64,000 nucleotides of DNA from contig NC_052673.1 of assembly GCF_016802725.1 (NCBI RefSeq), positions 5,490,037-5,554,036 on the forward strand. Direction: 5' to 3'. The number at the start of each line of letters is the position of its first letter. Within the stretch, counting starts at the first letter, position 1. A model generated the notes under the pieces. The model made no database searches and was not told the origin of the DNA. It saw only the letters and a list, made by a program, of their open reading frames with translations. Origin of the DNA: Solenopsis invicta. Taxonomy: Eukaryota; Arthropoda; Insecta; Hymenoptera; Formicidae. The translations under genes were made by a program, and so were the position numbers. Below, piece after piece: positions 1 through 10,032 of the stretch.

Positions 1-760
1 CCTGTTTCCTTTTTTCCCCTCAACATTTCTTATGTTTCCCGCAGCTCCGTTTTTAATCCGTAATTTGTTATCTCTATCCCTTTTATTACTATGTTGCACC
101 GTCTCTTTTTCTTATCTTTTTTTGTTACCCATCTTTTTATTTTATTTACTTCATTATTGCTTAACCTTGAGCTAGTTTTACTATATACTGATAATCTACT
201 CATATCACTGAGCACGCTTCTATTATCTCCTATTTCACACGACTCCTCCCGTCCTCCCGCCGTCCCTCTCTAAGATTTTCAACTTGTCTTCTATTTTCTC
301 TAACCTTTCTTTCCACATGTTTTCTTTTACTTTGAACTCCTTCACGTACTCCCTTATCTCCTTTCTTGCTTCTTTTATTAACTTTAAATTCTTATCTATT
401 TGTTTCATGATTTCTCTCCTTTCTCTTTCACTTTTATTCTACCCATCTTTTTTGCTCGACAACCTAAAAGACACTTTTTTCCTTCCATCTTTTTCCCCTA
501 CTAACTTTCTCTATTTACTATTTTTCTTTATTTTTCCTGTACCTACTCCACCTTCTGCACCGCTCGCGCTTCTTGTGTTTCTTGAAATAATCTTGCTTTC
601 CACGCCTTTCCAAAATTTGCTCTAAATCTCTATTTTTCCTTCACCTTTACGCCTGTCTCCACTTGCCCTATCTTCTCGGCTCGCTCTCTTGTCCTTTACT
701 TACTTATGCCTCCTACGTTTTATTCTAACACATATTATACGCTTTTCATGCTCACGCACG
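1..760 (-). mobile_element. Antisense LINE fragment, ORF1 part
   Basis: The + strand is strongly T/C-rich, which read on the minus strand is the A/G-rich, Lys/Glu-rich coding style of the non-LTR elements elsewhere in this window. A minus-strand stretch at 30-215 contains the residues NIVIKGIE followed by a YGL motif. This matches in order the NIVIKGL...YGQ segment of the ORF1 at 42955-44091, the RNA-binding (RRM-like) core of LINE ORF1 proteins. No frame is open over the whole length, so this is a decayed fragment, cut at the window edge. The clade is not determinable from this piece. Confidence 0.6.
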
Positions 761-1490
761 TGTCGCTTGCGTCCATACACATTCGCCGCACCTAACCAAG
801 TCCCAAATTTTAATCTATGAAAAATCGTATATCAGTGCACAATGAAAAGCACAAGCAATAGGAACAGGCAATAGGAATAAAATTTTAGACGCGTTGGATT
901 TCTGTTCCCTGTTGCCTGTACTTGACCAATCACGATTTGATGTGTTTTGCGGTTTTTAAACGATCTTTTTAAAGGTTATTGAGGCTATAGAAAAGTTGTA
1001 GTAAAATTTACGCTCTTTTAAAGAAACAAACGAACAATCAATGGATCTTAGTTGTTATTGAGAGTGATCCAACATATATATTTACGAGTTTAAAATCACC
1101 TGACAGTGATTGCATTTTATTTTGTGTATTTTTTTCTTTAAGTTAACAGGTATATGCACGTTACATGCATTGTAAATTTTTAAAGTTAGATTATTCAATT
1201 ATAATATGGAAAATCTAATTTAATATTTTATTAAGTTATATAACAATTTTGTTAAGTTAAATAACAAAAAAATATTGTTTTTTATGTGGGAGCATATTTT
1301 TTTATAACTTTTCTTTTACATAGATAAATTTTTAACTTAGATCAAAGTCAATAAATTAAAATTTGTGCTTCAAAAATAACTAGTTTAAGATAAAAATTAA
1401 ATTATTAAAAATTAACTAACAAAGGAAGACGACAATAATCTCGCTGATTTTAATAAAATTTTATGGGTATATAGTATTCACTCACATTTT
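761..1490. other. AT-rich spacer, nothing recognised
   Basis: No coding signal, terminal repeat or structured element was seen. There is a short direct-repeat-like phrase about caat-agg-aa around 855-880 only. Confidence 0.5.
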
Positions 1491-1595
1491 TACTGTAGTA
1501 AAGCCGTTTGTTGCGAAACTTAGGCTTTCTTGAGAAAATGACGATTAAATATTTCCAGCATATATAGTATCGTTACAGAAAAAACGATTCTCGAA

Positions 1596-1665
1596 TAGCG
1601 ATGTAGCGTAGGGCATTAGGACATCGACTAGTACGCTTGGGATCCCAGGAGTGATCTCCATGAAT
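1596..1665 (+). other. tRNA-like module in left arm of the long-TIR element
   Basis: The sequence GTAGCGTAGGGCATTAGG resembles a tRNA A box and D arm, and a degenerate TTC-type B-box position follows about 40 nt later. The other arm (3737-3805, minus) has the better B box, GATTCAATCC. It is not a functional tRNA: no convincing acceptor stem was seen. It may be a SINE-type head or a captured tRNA. Confidence 0.4.
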
Positions 1666-1773
1666 GAGATTTTTTTTTGTTATAGTTTTTAATTGTTATA
1701 TATAATTTTTAAACCGTTTTTAATTATTTAATATAAAATGTTATTTTTCAAAAATGTAGGAATTTATTCTTAA

Positions 1774-2785
1774 ACTTCATATAAGTATATGAAGTAGATC
1801 GTAGGTCTTTATATGAAGTTTTGATTGCTTGCTGTGTGAAGACAGAATGAGATAGGAGATTTGGACTAGGACGTAAAAAAAGTTTGAAATCTTCTCTTTC
1901 TTATCTAATTGATATGGTTGGTCAACTATTTTGGTCAACTAGAATTCGAACAGTACGACAACAAAGTTTTGTTAGGATCAATGCAGCCTATATACTGTGA
2001 GTGAAACGTGTTTTGTCAATTTTTTTTACATAAGATTACGCACTTTTTTGTGCGTAATCTTATGTAAAAAAAATTGACAAAACACGTTTAAACAGGTCTG
2101 TTTGCGTATGTTATTCTGTTTAAAGTTAAAATATTATAGTATCGTGAAAAAGCGGTTTTCTGCGTAGGGTCCGAAGTATAATATGAAACACATCAATTTT
2201 CAATTTTAGACATATTGAGTTTATCAAAAATACCTCTTATTTGCTTTGTTACGTAAGTATATTTTTTAATAAAAAGTGACATACTTTTTTTTTTTGAAAG
2301 TATGACTTTGTAGCTTTAAAATGTCGTATTGTAAAGTCTTTAAAAGTTTTTTTGTTGCAAAGATATAATATGATTAAAAAAAATGGATTTTTAGACACCC
2401 TCATATTCTCCTTGTAATATAATTATACTTTTTAAAAGGAATGACAATACCATAATTTTTTTTTTGAAAGTATGACTTTTTAGCTTTAAAACATTATATT
2501 TGAAAGTTCTTAAAAGTTTTTTGTTGCAAAGATATGATTTTTTAAAGGAAAAGTGTATTTTTAATTTTTGCTTAATGATTTTTCTTTTATAACTTAACAA
2601 TAAATTATTTTTTGGTAATGTCGATTATGCAGTCACATTTCTGAGAGTCTGAACTTTTATGTAAAAAAAGATTGTTGAAAAATATTAATTGGAACCAAAG
2701 TTATAACTTCTCAAAGTTGAAGAAGTCTCCCAGATCCAAAAATGTGTTTATGTACTATATTTTACGAGATCGGTGTGTTTAAGGG
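1774..2785 (+). mobile_element. TTAA-flanked ~1 kb non-autonomous element, copy 1 (piggyBac-like)
   Basis: This is one of four ~1 kb relatives in the window. The right end GTGTGTTTAAGGG abuts TTAA at 2786-2789. The left end is degenerate but a TTAA sits at 1770-1773. The body shares ordered blocks with copies 2 to 4, for example GAAGACRGAATGAGATAGG, TTTTGGTCAACTAGAATT and GTCTCCCAGA. No transposase is encoded. A TTAA target with ends beginning CCYTTAAACAC is the hallmark of piggyBac-type transposition, so mobilisation in trans is inferred. Confidence 0.65.
2004..2089. repeat. Perfect 40-bp-arm hairpin inside TTAA element copy 1
   Basis: Arms 2004-2043 and 2050-2089 are exact reverse complements, with a six-T loop. 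The other copies of this element have only the right-arm sequence at this point, so the left arm is a local inverted duplication specific to this copy. Confidence 0.9.
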
Positions 2786-3469
2786 TTAAAACTGCTTTTT
2801 TATTGTTAATTAAATTAAAATTTTCCATGAACACAAAAAATATATTTGCAATAAAAATTTACAATAACTGTTTTAAGAACGTCAAAATAAACGTTTCTAT
2901 AAATTGTTGTACTTATAACGGTCTCCGAGTAAAATGGTTTTGTTAACTTTTTTTTTAGTCTGTACCTTATGTTAGCCTGCATATTATTAAGATACATTCT
3001 TTAGTTCACAATGAATTAACTGCACCAATCTTTTATGACATGTTAAAATATGCTTGGTTTGCATCTTAAATAACAATTAAAATCTTTTTAAAAACGTTAA
3101 TGACTTAACGTTTATAACTTTGCTTTCCAAATTTACTTAATCAAATGCAATGTAAAGAATGTGCACATGAAATGTCAATGATTATATATGCATGGTGCAA
3201 TGAACCATTGTGTTTTAATTACTTTTAATTTATTAAGTATTACTCTAAAAGCTGTAAAAATACTAATTGTAAAACAATCATTATAAATTTTTATTGTGAA
3301 TATGTTTTTTGTTTTTATTTTTTAGCTCTTTTATTCTTGTGTTATATATTTTTTCTGCTCATAAGAAATTTTAATTTAATTAATATTAAAGCATTTTTAA
3401 ATGTCTTGCTTTTTTAAAAATATTGTCACATGTTATATTAAATAATTAAAAACGATTGTTATATATCTG

Positions 3470-3670
3470 CTTGCAACGATCTGCACATTTTGGGTCGATT
3501 TTTGAAGCGACGCCCACTGCTCCTCCCACTACCGCTTGCCGCTCGAAGGTCGAGCTCGCGAACACGCGGCAAGCGCTCGATAGTGGGCGAGCAGTGAGCG
3601 GTGAACGGGGGGGAGGGGAGCAGTGGGCCTCGCTTCAGGAATATACCCAAAATGTGCAGATCGTTGCAAG
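3470..3670. mobile_element. GC-rich hairpin MITE
   Basis: The ends CTTGCAACGATCTGCAC and GTGCAGATCGTTGCAAG are exact inverted repeats, and similarity extends inward through AGCGA..CCCACTGCTCC. The inside is GC-rich while the flanks are nearly all A/T. Part of the arm (the GATTT..GAGGCGACGCC type block) resembles the hairpin element at 6154-6490, suggesting a shared family. Short reading frames on both strands across it are palindrome artefacts. No clear target duplication was found. Confidence 0.65.
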
Positions 3671-3736
3671 TACTGTTATATATAATAAAAATTATATATA
3701 ATAATTAAGAAATATAATATTAAAAGAAAATCTCAT

Positions 3737-3805
3737 TTATGGGGATTGAATCTGGGATCCCAAACGTACCAGTCGACGTCCTAATGCCCTACGCTACGTC
3801 ACTTA
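3737..3805 (-). other. tRNA-like module in right arm of the long-TIR element
   Basis: On the minus strand it reads GACGTAGCGTAGGGCATTAGG, then about 25 nt later AGATTCAATCCCC. This gives A-box-like and B-box-like (GGTTCRANTCC) spacing as in a tRNA. It is the mirror of 1596-1665. Acceptor pairing is not evident, so a tRNA-derived SINE-like origin is inferred. Confidence 0.45.
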
Positions 3806-3909
3806 CTCGAGAATCGTTTTTCTGTAACAGTCTTATAGATACTGGAAATATTTAATTGTTATTTTCTCGATAATGCCTAAGTTTTGCTACGAACGGCTTT
3901 ACTACAGTA

Positions 3910-4785
3910 CATTGAAGGAAGATGTGTCAAACTGCGCGAAGAGATTTCTTACTTTGTTTACATGCTTTGTTTGATAAAAGTTTAACCGGCTAACTACATT
4001 TTTTCTCGCCAAAACGATGAAACACTTAGACGAATTTATTTGGGGATTACTGACATGGAGGACTTCTATTTACTTGACTTTATTCTTGATTTTTTGTACA
4101 TTAATTGTGTCGAACTTGTGATGTGACTTGTTACGTTCGATATTTAATTAATTGTTAAAATAATGTAAATGTAATTTAAGAATAGTTCAAAGTTTCAACT
4201 ATTTAAATAATGTAAAGGTTTTGTTTAATAATTTTGACTGATAAGGGTTAAGTCAAACCGAAACGTCCGATTGTTTTTAAATAAATTATCAATTATAGAC
4301 AAGTAACAGTGGTGCGTCGCTCGTTATTGACCATCTTTTTGTTGAATTGCTTTTGCTAAATTGAGCTAGGCATAAGAATTATTTTAATTTGAAAGATTTT
4401 GCTAATAAAAAGAAATAAAAATTAAAAAAAAACAAGTAAGTGATGAGTTTAAACAAAATTTGGTAAACCTTTGGAAAAGCGGTCTCCTTGCAAAAATGAA
4501 TAAAAATATTTAATTCCTATTTTTGCCTCCTGAATACAAATATGACATTTAAAAATGGCGATTGAAACTGGAAATATCGCAAAATTACAAAAAATACTCT
4601 GAAAAACTCAACTTTTTACTGTGTATCTTTGAAACTATTAATTTTAAAAACAAAAGTTTTGGACAAAAAATGAAGAACTTAAAAAACTCTACGAAAAAGA
4701 TTCTGTACATTATTTACGCAAACTCCTTTATTTTGTTGAAAAATTTTGTTTTGAAAGTTACATGATAAATTGAGACATCTATGTG
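3910..4785. other. AT-rich spacer with one degenerate GTCGAAACGT-type motif
   Basis: No gene was recognised. Around 4252-4275 the sequence AAGTCAAACCGAAACGTCC resembles the GGTCGAAACGTTT motif found in other repeats at 50.0 and 61.1-61.4 kb. Short Lys/Asn-rich frames near 4562-4765 have no coding character beyond AT bias. Confidence 0.4.
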
Positions 4786-5060
4786 GTACGGAGAACACGT
4801 TGGCGGGGGAGGGTTTCCACTCCTCCTCCTGCATCTCCTTCCCGTATTTTTTTTAACCCAACCCAACTCTATTTTAGTTACAATTAGTTTAGTTTTTAAC
4901 CCAATTTAACCCTATTTTAGTTGTAATTTGATCAAGGATATCCAATTGACCACGTTGTGATATTAGATTTGAAATTATGGCCAAATTGTAATTAAAATTG
5001 AATTGGGTTGGGTTAGAAAAAGAAGGAAAGGGGGTGCAGGGGGAGGGGCGAAGCCTTTAT
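4786..5060. mobile_element. GTAC-ended GC/AT MITE, copy A
   Basis: It begins GTACGGAGAACACG, runs through a G-rich GCGGGGGAGGG stretch, a CCCAACCCAACTCTATTTTAG block, an AT-rich middle, then the inverted GGGTTGGGTTAG and GGGGGAGGGGCG blocks. The same ordered structure occurs at 56104-56352 and, as a half copy, at 56638-56774. The right terminus is lost here after GGGGCGAAGCC. It has no coding capacity. Confidence 0.7.
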
Positions 5061-5127
5061 AATTTTAATTAGTAGGTTTACAGAAATATAAGTTTTTCCA
5101 ATATTCTTTGATTAATTTGTATTTTGA

Positions 5128-5300
5128 CTTTTTGTTTTTTCGACCAATCGTCTTTTCGACCAATCGTCTTTTTGACCAATTTCCTTTGATTAATTTTCTT
5201 TCGACGAATTGTCTTTTGATCAATTATCCGTTCGATGAATTGATTTTTGACAAATTGTTTTTGATCAATTGTTTTCGATTAATTGTTTTCGACCAATTGA
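5128..5300 (+). repeat. Degenerate 15-18 bp tandem array
   Basis: Units of the type TTTTCGACCAATTGTC follow one another about ten times with drift (for example CGACCAATCGTC, TTGATCAATTGTTTTCGA). The open frame across it is a repeat artefact. Confidence 0.75.
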
Positions 5301-6121
5301 CTGGATACTGTAAAATATGTAGTAATAATTAAAACTTTTAAAATATCTAAGAAGTGCATTATTTCAGAAATCGAATAATCACAGAAGAATGTCGTATGAA
5401 ACGCGGATTTACATTGACATTTTTATCCTTGTTGATACTCGTTGTTATAAACACTTTGACAGTAATAAAAGTTGTAGTGTAGTATTATTTATATCATAAA
5501 AGAAAAATCTAAAAATTTTGTAGTAGAGAAAAAATGGAATTCTCATTTATTATACTATTTACGAAAAACAATAAAAAGGAAGGTCTTAATTTTGATGATT
5601 CTTTTGCATTAACCAATGAAGATTATTACCAACTGACAGGTTTAGCTAACAATTTAATGATTAATGTAGTTGAATGTGTTTATCGGAGATAAAGTCTAGT
5701 TGTGCTGTTTGGACATTTTTAGTTATACTTCTTACGAAATTGCGCACATTACCTTCTTGTTTAGTTTTGCATTAACTTAGTAGACACTTTATAATAGAAT
5801 TGTACTGTTAGTTAGCTTATTCTTACTTTAGCATACAATTTAGCCGAGAAGTGGACTTGATTTACAACACAATTAAAACCACTTATCTATCTATTTCTTA
5901 ACTCTACTATGCTACCTATATTAGACTATACCTACACTTATACCTGTGCTTATACCTATACTTATACTTTATTTATTCTATAACTTAATATTTTTACATT
6001 GCCTTTACGTTTTGTACCATCCTATGTTATCCGAGCACGGATCTCTCGTGGTATTGCCAGGGCTCGAAATTAGGGCGCAGAATGATTGATTCTGAAATAA
6101 GGTGCAATAAAGTGATTTTAC
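5301..6121. other. AT-rich spacer with a lone hAT-like end
   Basis: Mostly featureless A/T-rich DNA. CAGGGCTCGAAATTAGGGCGC at about 6060-6080 closely resembles the terminal repeat CAGTGCTCGGAATTAGTGGC of the hAT MITE 90 bp further on. It may be one end of a deleted relative. Confidence 0.4.
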
Positions 6122-6153
6122 TGTAACGATGAGAAAGGCTTACAATTCTAGAG

Positions 6154-6490
6154 CAGTGCTCGGAATTAGTGGCACATTTCGAGCCGATTTCCGAGGCGAC
6201 GCCTACTGTCTCCCCTCGAGCCCCTCACTCCGCTCGCGGGCCTACAGCCGAGCTGCCGGCCGCGCGTCAAATGTTGTGGCTCAGGAGCGTAGAGCGTCCC
6301 TTGTAAAAGAAATAGTCTAGGCCCTAGGCTATTTCTTTTACAAGGGACGCTCTACGCTCCTGAGCCACAACATTTGACGCGCGGCCGGCAGCTCGGCTGT
6401 AGGCCCGCGAGCGGAGTGAGGGGCTCGAGGGGAGACAGTAGGCGTCGCCTCGGATATCGGCTCGAAATGTGCCACTAATTTCGAGCACTG
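6154..6490. mobile_element. hAT-type hairpin MITE, near-perfect palindrome
   Basis: The element begins CAGTGCTCGGAATTAG and ends CTAATTTCGAGCACTG, and is flanked by an exact 8-bp duplication TTCTAGAG (6146-6153 and 6491-6498), the nTCTAGAn type typical of hAT insertions. The two ~168-bp arms differ at only a few positions, meeting at GGCCC near 6322 with essentially no loop. It is GC-rich inside and has no coding capacity; frames across it are mirror artefacts. Confidence 0.88.
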
Positions 6491-7164
6491 TTCTAGAGAA
6501 TATATCTATTTGCGGTATTTACAGTTTTGATTATGTACAACACGCTTGGTCTATGCGTGTGAGCGGTGTCGTATCTTCGTCTTTATTGCACGCTTTCCTT
6601 TTGTTATTGCGGCGTGTTTATCTCGCCGATGCGAGGTTCGTAACGCGGATCGCGGTGAGCGCGGGTCGGGACAGCTCGACGACGTATTTCACGGAATTGG
6701 CTGGTTCCTAGCGTGAAATTGCGGCAGGTGGATTCCGCGGAGATTTCCTTAGTAGGGAAATCCTGTGCTTGGTATATCCTCCGGGCCGATGGCAGCTATC
6801 CCGAGATCTCTCTAGAAGCAGAGATATCTCTACACCCCGGGTGGCAGCAGGGGCGTTCCTAGGGTACTTAGCGCCGGGGTGCCACACTAAATTTGCCGCC
6901 TCTACTTATATCTTTTTATATTCTTTTATATTTCAATTTAAAAAAATAATATGTAGTTATTTCTAGAGAACAATAAAAACAGCGTATTTAGGTTATTATA
7001 ATTTATTGCATCGAACAAACGTGACAAAATAAAATTTGAACAAACTTTAAAAATAATTTTATAAAACAAATAGAAAATCTAAATATATTATACTAACAGA
7101 ATAAAACTTATTCATTATATAATATATATTAACATTATATATATATATATTTTATAGATTCTAT

Positions 7165-9695
7165 TTATTCTATTTTAATTAAATTGCACTTTCCTTGACT
7201 TTTTAATTGAAAATTTATTAACAATGTCTGTTATATCTAAATTTCTTGAAATTTCTCGCTCTATACTTATAATAGATAAATTTGTACGACGTTCTTGTTT
7301 CATTGTAGAACGTAAATAATTCTTAATTAATTTTTAATTTTGAGAACGATCTTTCTCCGGTAGCTACAGTAACAGGCATTGTTAATAAAATTCTCAAAGA
7401 AATGGATAAATTCGGAAAAATATTTATTAAATTATTTGATAATAAGTATTGTAAAATATCTAATGCGTTCATATCAGATGCAACATAAACTGACAAATTT
7501 TCAATTTCTTCATATAAATCAATAGCGTTTATATCAGATTCTACGTTAGAAACAGATAATTTATTGTGTAAGTCTATACAATATTTTAATTTTGTTTTTC
7601 TCTAATTTTAAGAAGGAATTAATATCGTTTAAAAAGTTAAAAGTGTCATTAAGAGAATTTAATTGTTCAAATCTTTCTTGTATCTTAGATATTGTTATGT
7701 CTAGTAAATTAAAATAAAAATTTGCTTTACAATGCTTTTTCGGTGATTCAATATTTTCATCTTTACTTTCATAATCAAACATTCTCTTTTTCTTTCGAGG
7801 TCGAACATTAGCAATAGTGGGAAATGTTGTTTCGCTATCTATTTTCTCGGCTATTTTTTTAGCTTCCTGTAACATCATTTTAAACCCATTTTCAGACCTA
7901 CATTCTTTAAAATAAGTGTCAACATTTTTTAACATATTTACGATATTAGGTAAAGCCACATCCTTCTTTTGCATCATTTTACTTACAACATTAATTTTTG
8001 TTAAAACATTATACCAAATTACTATGGAACATATGAACTTATATAAGCTTATTTTCATTAACAATGTATTTGCAACATTTCTTGTACCATTATCTCTTGT
8101 AGAATCGATATACAACTTATATAATGCATCATAGATATTTTCCAAATTATATCTCAATACTTTAATGGCATCTATTCTACTCTCCCATCTTGTTTCAGAT
8201 AATGGTTTTACTGTTAAACTAGGATGTTCGTTTTGTAAAACTTGCCATCGATGTGTTGAAGCCGAGAAAAATACATATCTCTTGAACAATAGAGAAAAAA
8301 TTTACAATTTCAAAAGAACTTTTTGCAGCATCATTAACAACTAAATTCAGACTATGTGCTGCTCAAGGCACAAAAAAAGCTCTAGGATTTAAGTCTAAAA
8401 TTTGTTTTTGAAGGCCATTATGCTTCCCCTTCATATTGGCACCGTTATCGTATCCTTGACCTCGCATATAATTTATTTCAATATCGTGATTCTTTAAAAA
8501 ATTGACTATAAACGTCGTTAATCCTTTGCCAGTTGTGTCAGTAACTGGAAAAAATCCTAAAAAATGTTCTCTTATTTCTACTAATTTTGTTTTTTCGTTT
8601 AAAGAAACAAATCGAACAACTATTGTTATTTGTTCTTCATGGCTTATGTCAGGTGTACAGTCTAAAATAATAGCATAATATTTGCAGGACTTTAAAGAGT
8701 GTATAATAGTTTTTTTTTTTTCGCCTAATAAGAAAATTATTTCATTTTGAATGTGGATTCCTAAACAATGAGGCATAATTTTATTGTTATTTTCGATACG
8801 ATTAATGTGTTCGGTAATGCTATCAAACTGGGATATACTTTCAATTAATTTAAGAAAGTTACCATTACCTTCTTGGAACAATGTATTATTGTGTCTTCTT
8901 AATGCTAAATTTTGTCCTGCTAAAAACTGAATCGCATAAATAATTCTTTCAATTACAGAAGTCCATCGCTTTCTTTCTAACTTAATTAACTTTTCATTTT
9001 TGGCATCCACGGTTCTTCCACTTTTAATTGATTTTTTTAAATCAACTAATGATTTTAAACTGCTAAAGTGACTTTTACTTTTTTCATGTCTTTCTATAGT
9101 CTGGGACAAATGTCTCCAGTCGTTGTAACCGTTAGCTTCGTTAAAAGCATTTATATTATTATTAAATAGTTTACAGCAATAACAGTATACCGAATTCTTG
9201 GATTTTGAATACAGTAACCACGTTCTAGGAATTATTTCATTATTACTAAGTTTTTTTCTAAAATATTTTGCGGAAAAAGATCTATTATTATTATCTAATG
9301 GAAAATTAAAATCTATAAGTTGCACTGGTCCTATTTCAATTACTCATTTTAATTTTGTCTGTTAATATTGTAGGCCAAAGACCGGGATCTTTCAATTTGT
9401 CTTCTTGGTCAAATCCAGATTTAACAACGATAGTAAGGTCATTTGACACCTCTTGATGAAGTTTTAAAAAAAAATTTTCTTTCTCAGCTAATGATGACGA
9501 TGAACCTAGTTCGCTAGTAATATCAGTTTCTTTTCTTTCTTCTGGTTCCATGTCAGGGATCAAATTGGTTGATGTCGAAGGTGTTGAATGAAAAAAAAGT
9601 TTTAAAGAACTTGTTGTTTTTTTTACTTTTTCGTCTTTTTCTAATTTTCTTTTCCGATATTGGGCTCCAGATAATTTTTTCCGACTGTCAGACAT
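7165..9695 (-). pseudogene. hAT transposase, ZMYM1-like, disabled
   Basis: A cut-and-paste DNA transposase resembling the insect proteins usually called zinc finger MYM-type 1-like. The order on the minus strand fits the family. First comes a charged N-terminus (MSDSRKKLSG, from 9695). Then a TTF-type zinc-binding stretch has YCYCCKLF with downstream His residues. The DUF4371-like region has ILDCTPDISHEEQ. The catalytic part has RGQGYDNGANMKG and AAHSLNLVVNDA, and SETRWESR follows. The C-terminal hAT dimerisation segment MPVTVATGERSFS lies near 7350-7390. Lesions are a stop just after the N-terminal segment (about 9336), a TGA before AAHSLNLV (about 8360), a frameshift near 8290, and a frameshift or stop near 7560. 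The stop of the ancestral frame is at 7165-7167. It is clearly non-functional but fairly young. Confidence 0.88.
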
Positions 9696-9975
9696 CTATA
9701 GTATTTAATCAATATTTAACAAAATCGTATAATATAGACATAGACTAATGTAATTATTAAAATTTTTTGACAATATTTACATATAAAAATAAAATGCGAA
9801 ATTTTGTAAGCTTAAAAAATTTAAAATAATCCATAATAAGTAATTAAATAATAAAAAAAGTTTAAACAACTTACCTTGAATTGGATTGTTAGACAAGCGA
9901 AAAATTACTGCGAAAAACTATATGAAAATAAATATATTGTTCACTTTCAAAGTTTACTCACTGCACAAAATTTGG

Positions 9976-9978
9976 ATA

Positions 9979-10030
<52 letters not shown>
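9976..10030. repeat. (TA)n microsatellite
   Basis: An uninterrupted run of about 27 TA dinucleotides lies inside the hAT element, upstream of its transposase. It extends spurious Tyr/Ile frames on both strands. Confidence 0.97.

Positions 10031-10032
<2 letters not shown>

Larger units (their letters stand above)
1491..3909. mobile_element. Long terminal-inverted-repeat element with nested insertions
   Basis: 1491-1678 and 3722-3909 are diverged reverse complements of each other over about 188 bp, starting TACTGTAGTAAAGCC and ending ACTACAGTA. Matching landmarks are the GGGATCCCA core, the CGATTCTCGA block and the AATATTTCCAG block. No transposase-like reading frame lies between the arms, so this looks like a non-autonomous element. 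The interior was later colonised by a TTAA-flanked element (1774-2785) and a GC-rich hairpin element (3470-3670). Target duplications were not found. Superfamily unknown. Confidence 0.6.

Noticed and set aside
6129..6711. Short + strand frames across the 6.1-6.7 kb GC-rich segment
   Set aside because: They run through the hairpin MITE and LTR, with no start context or protein similarity.
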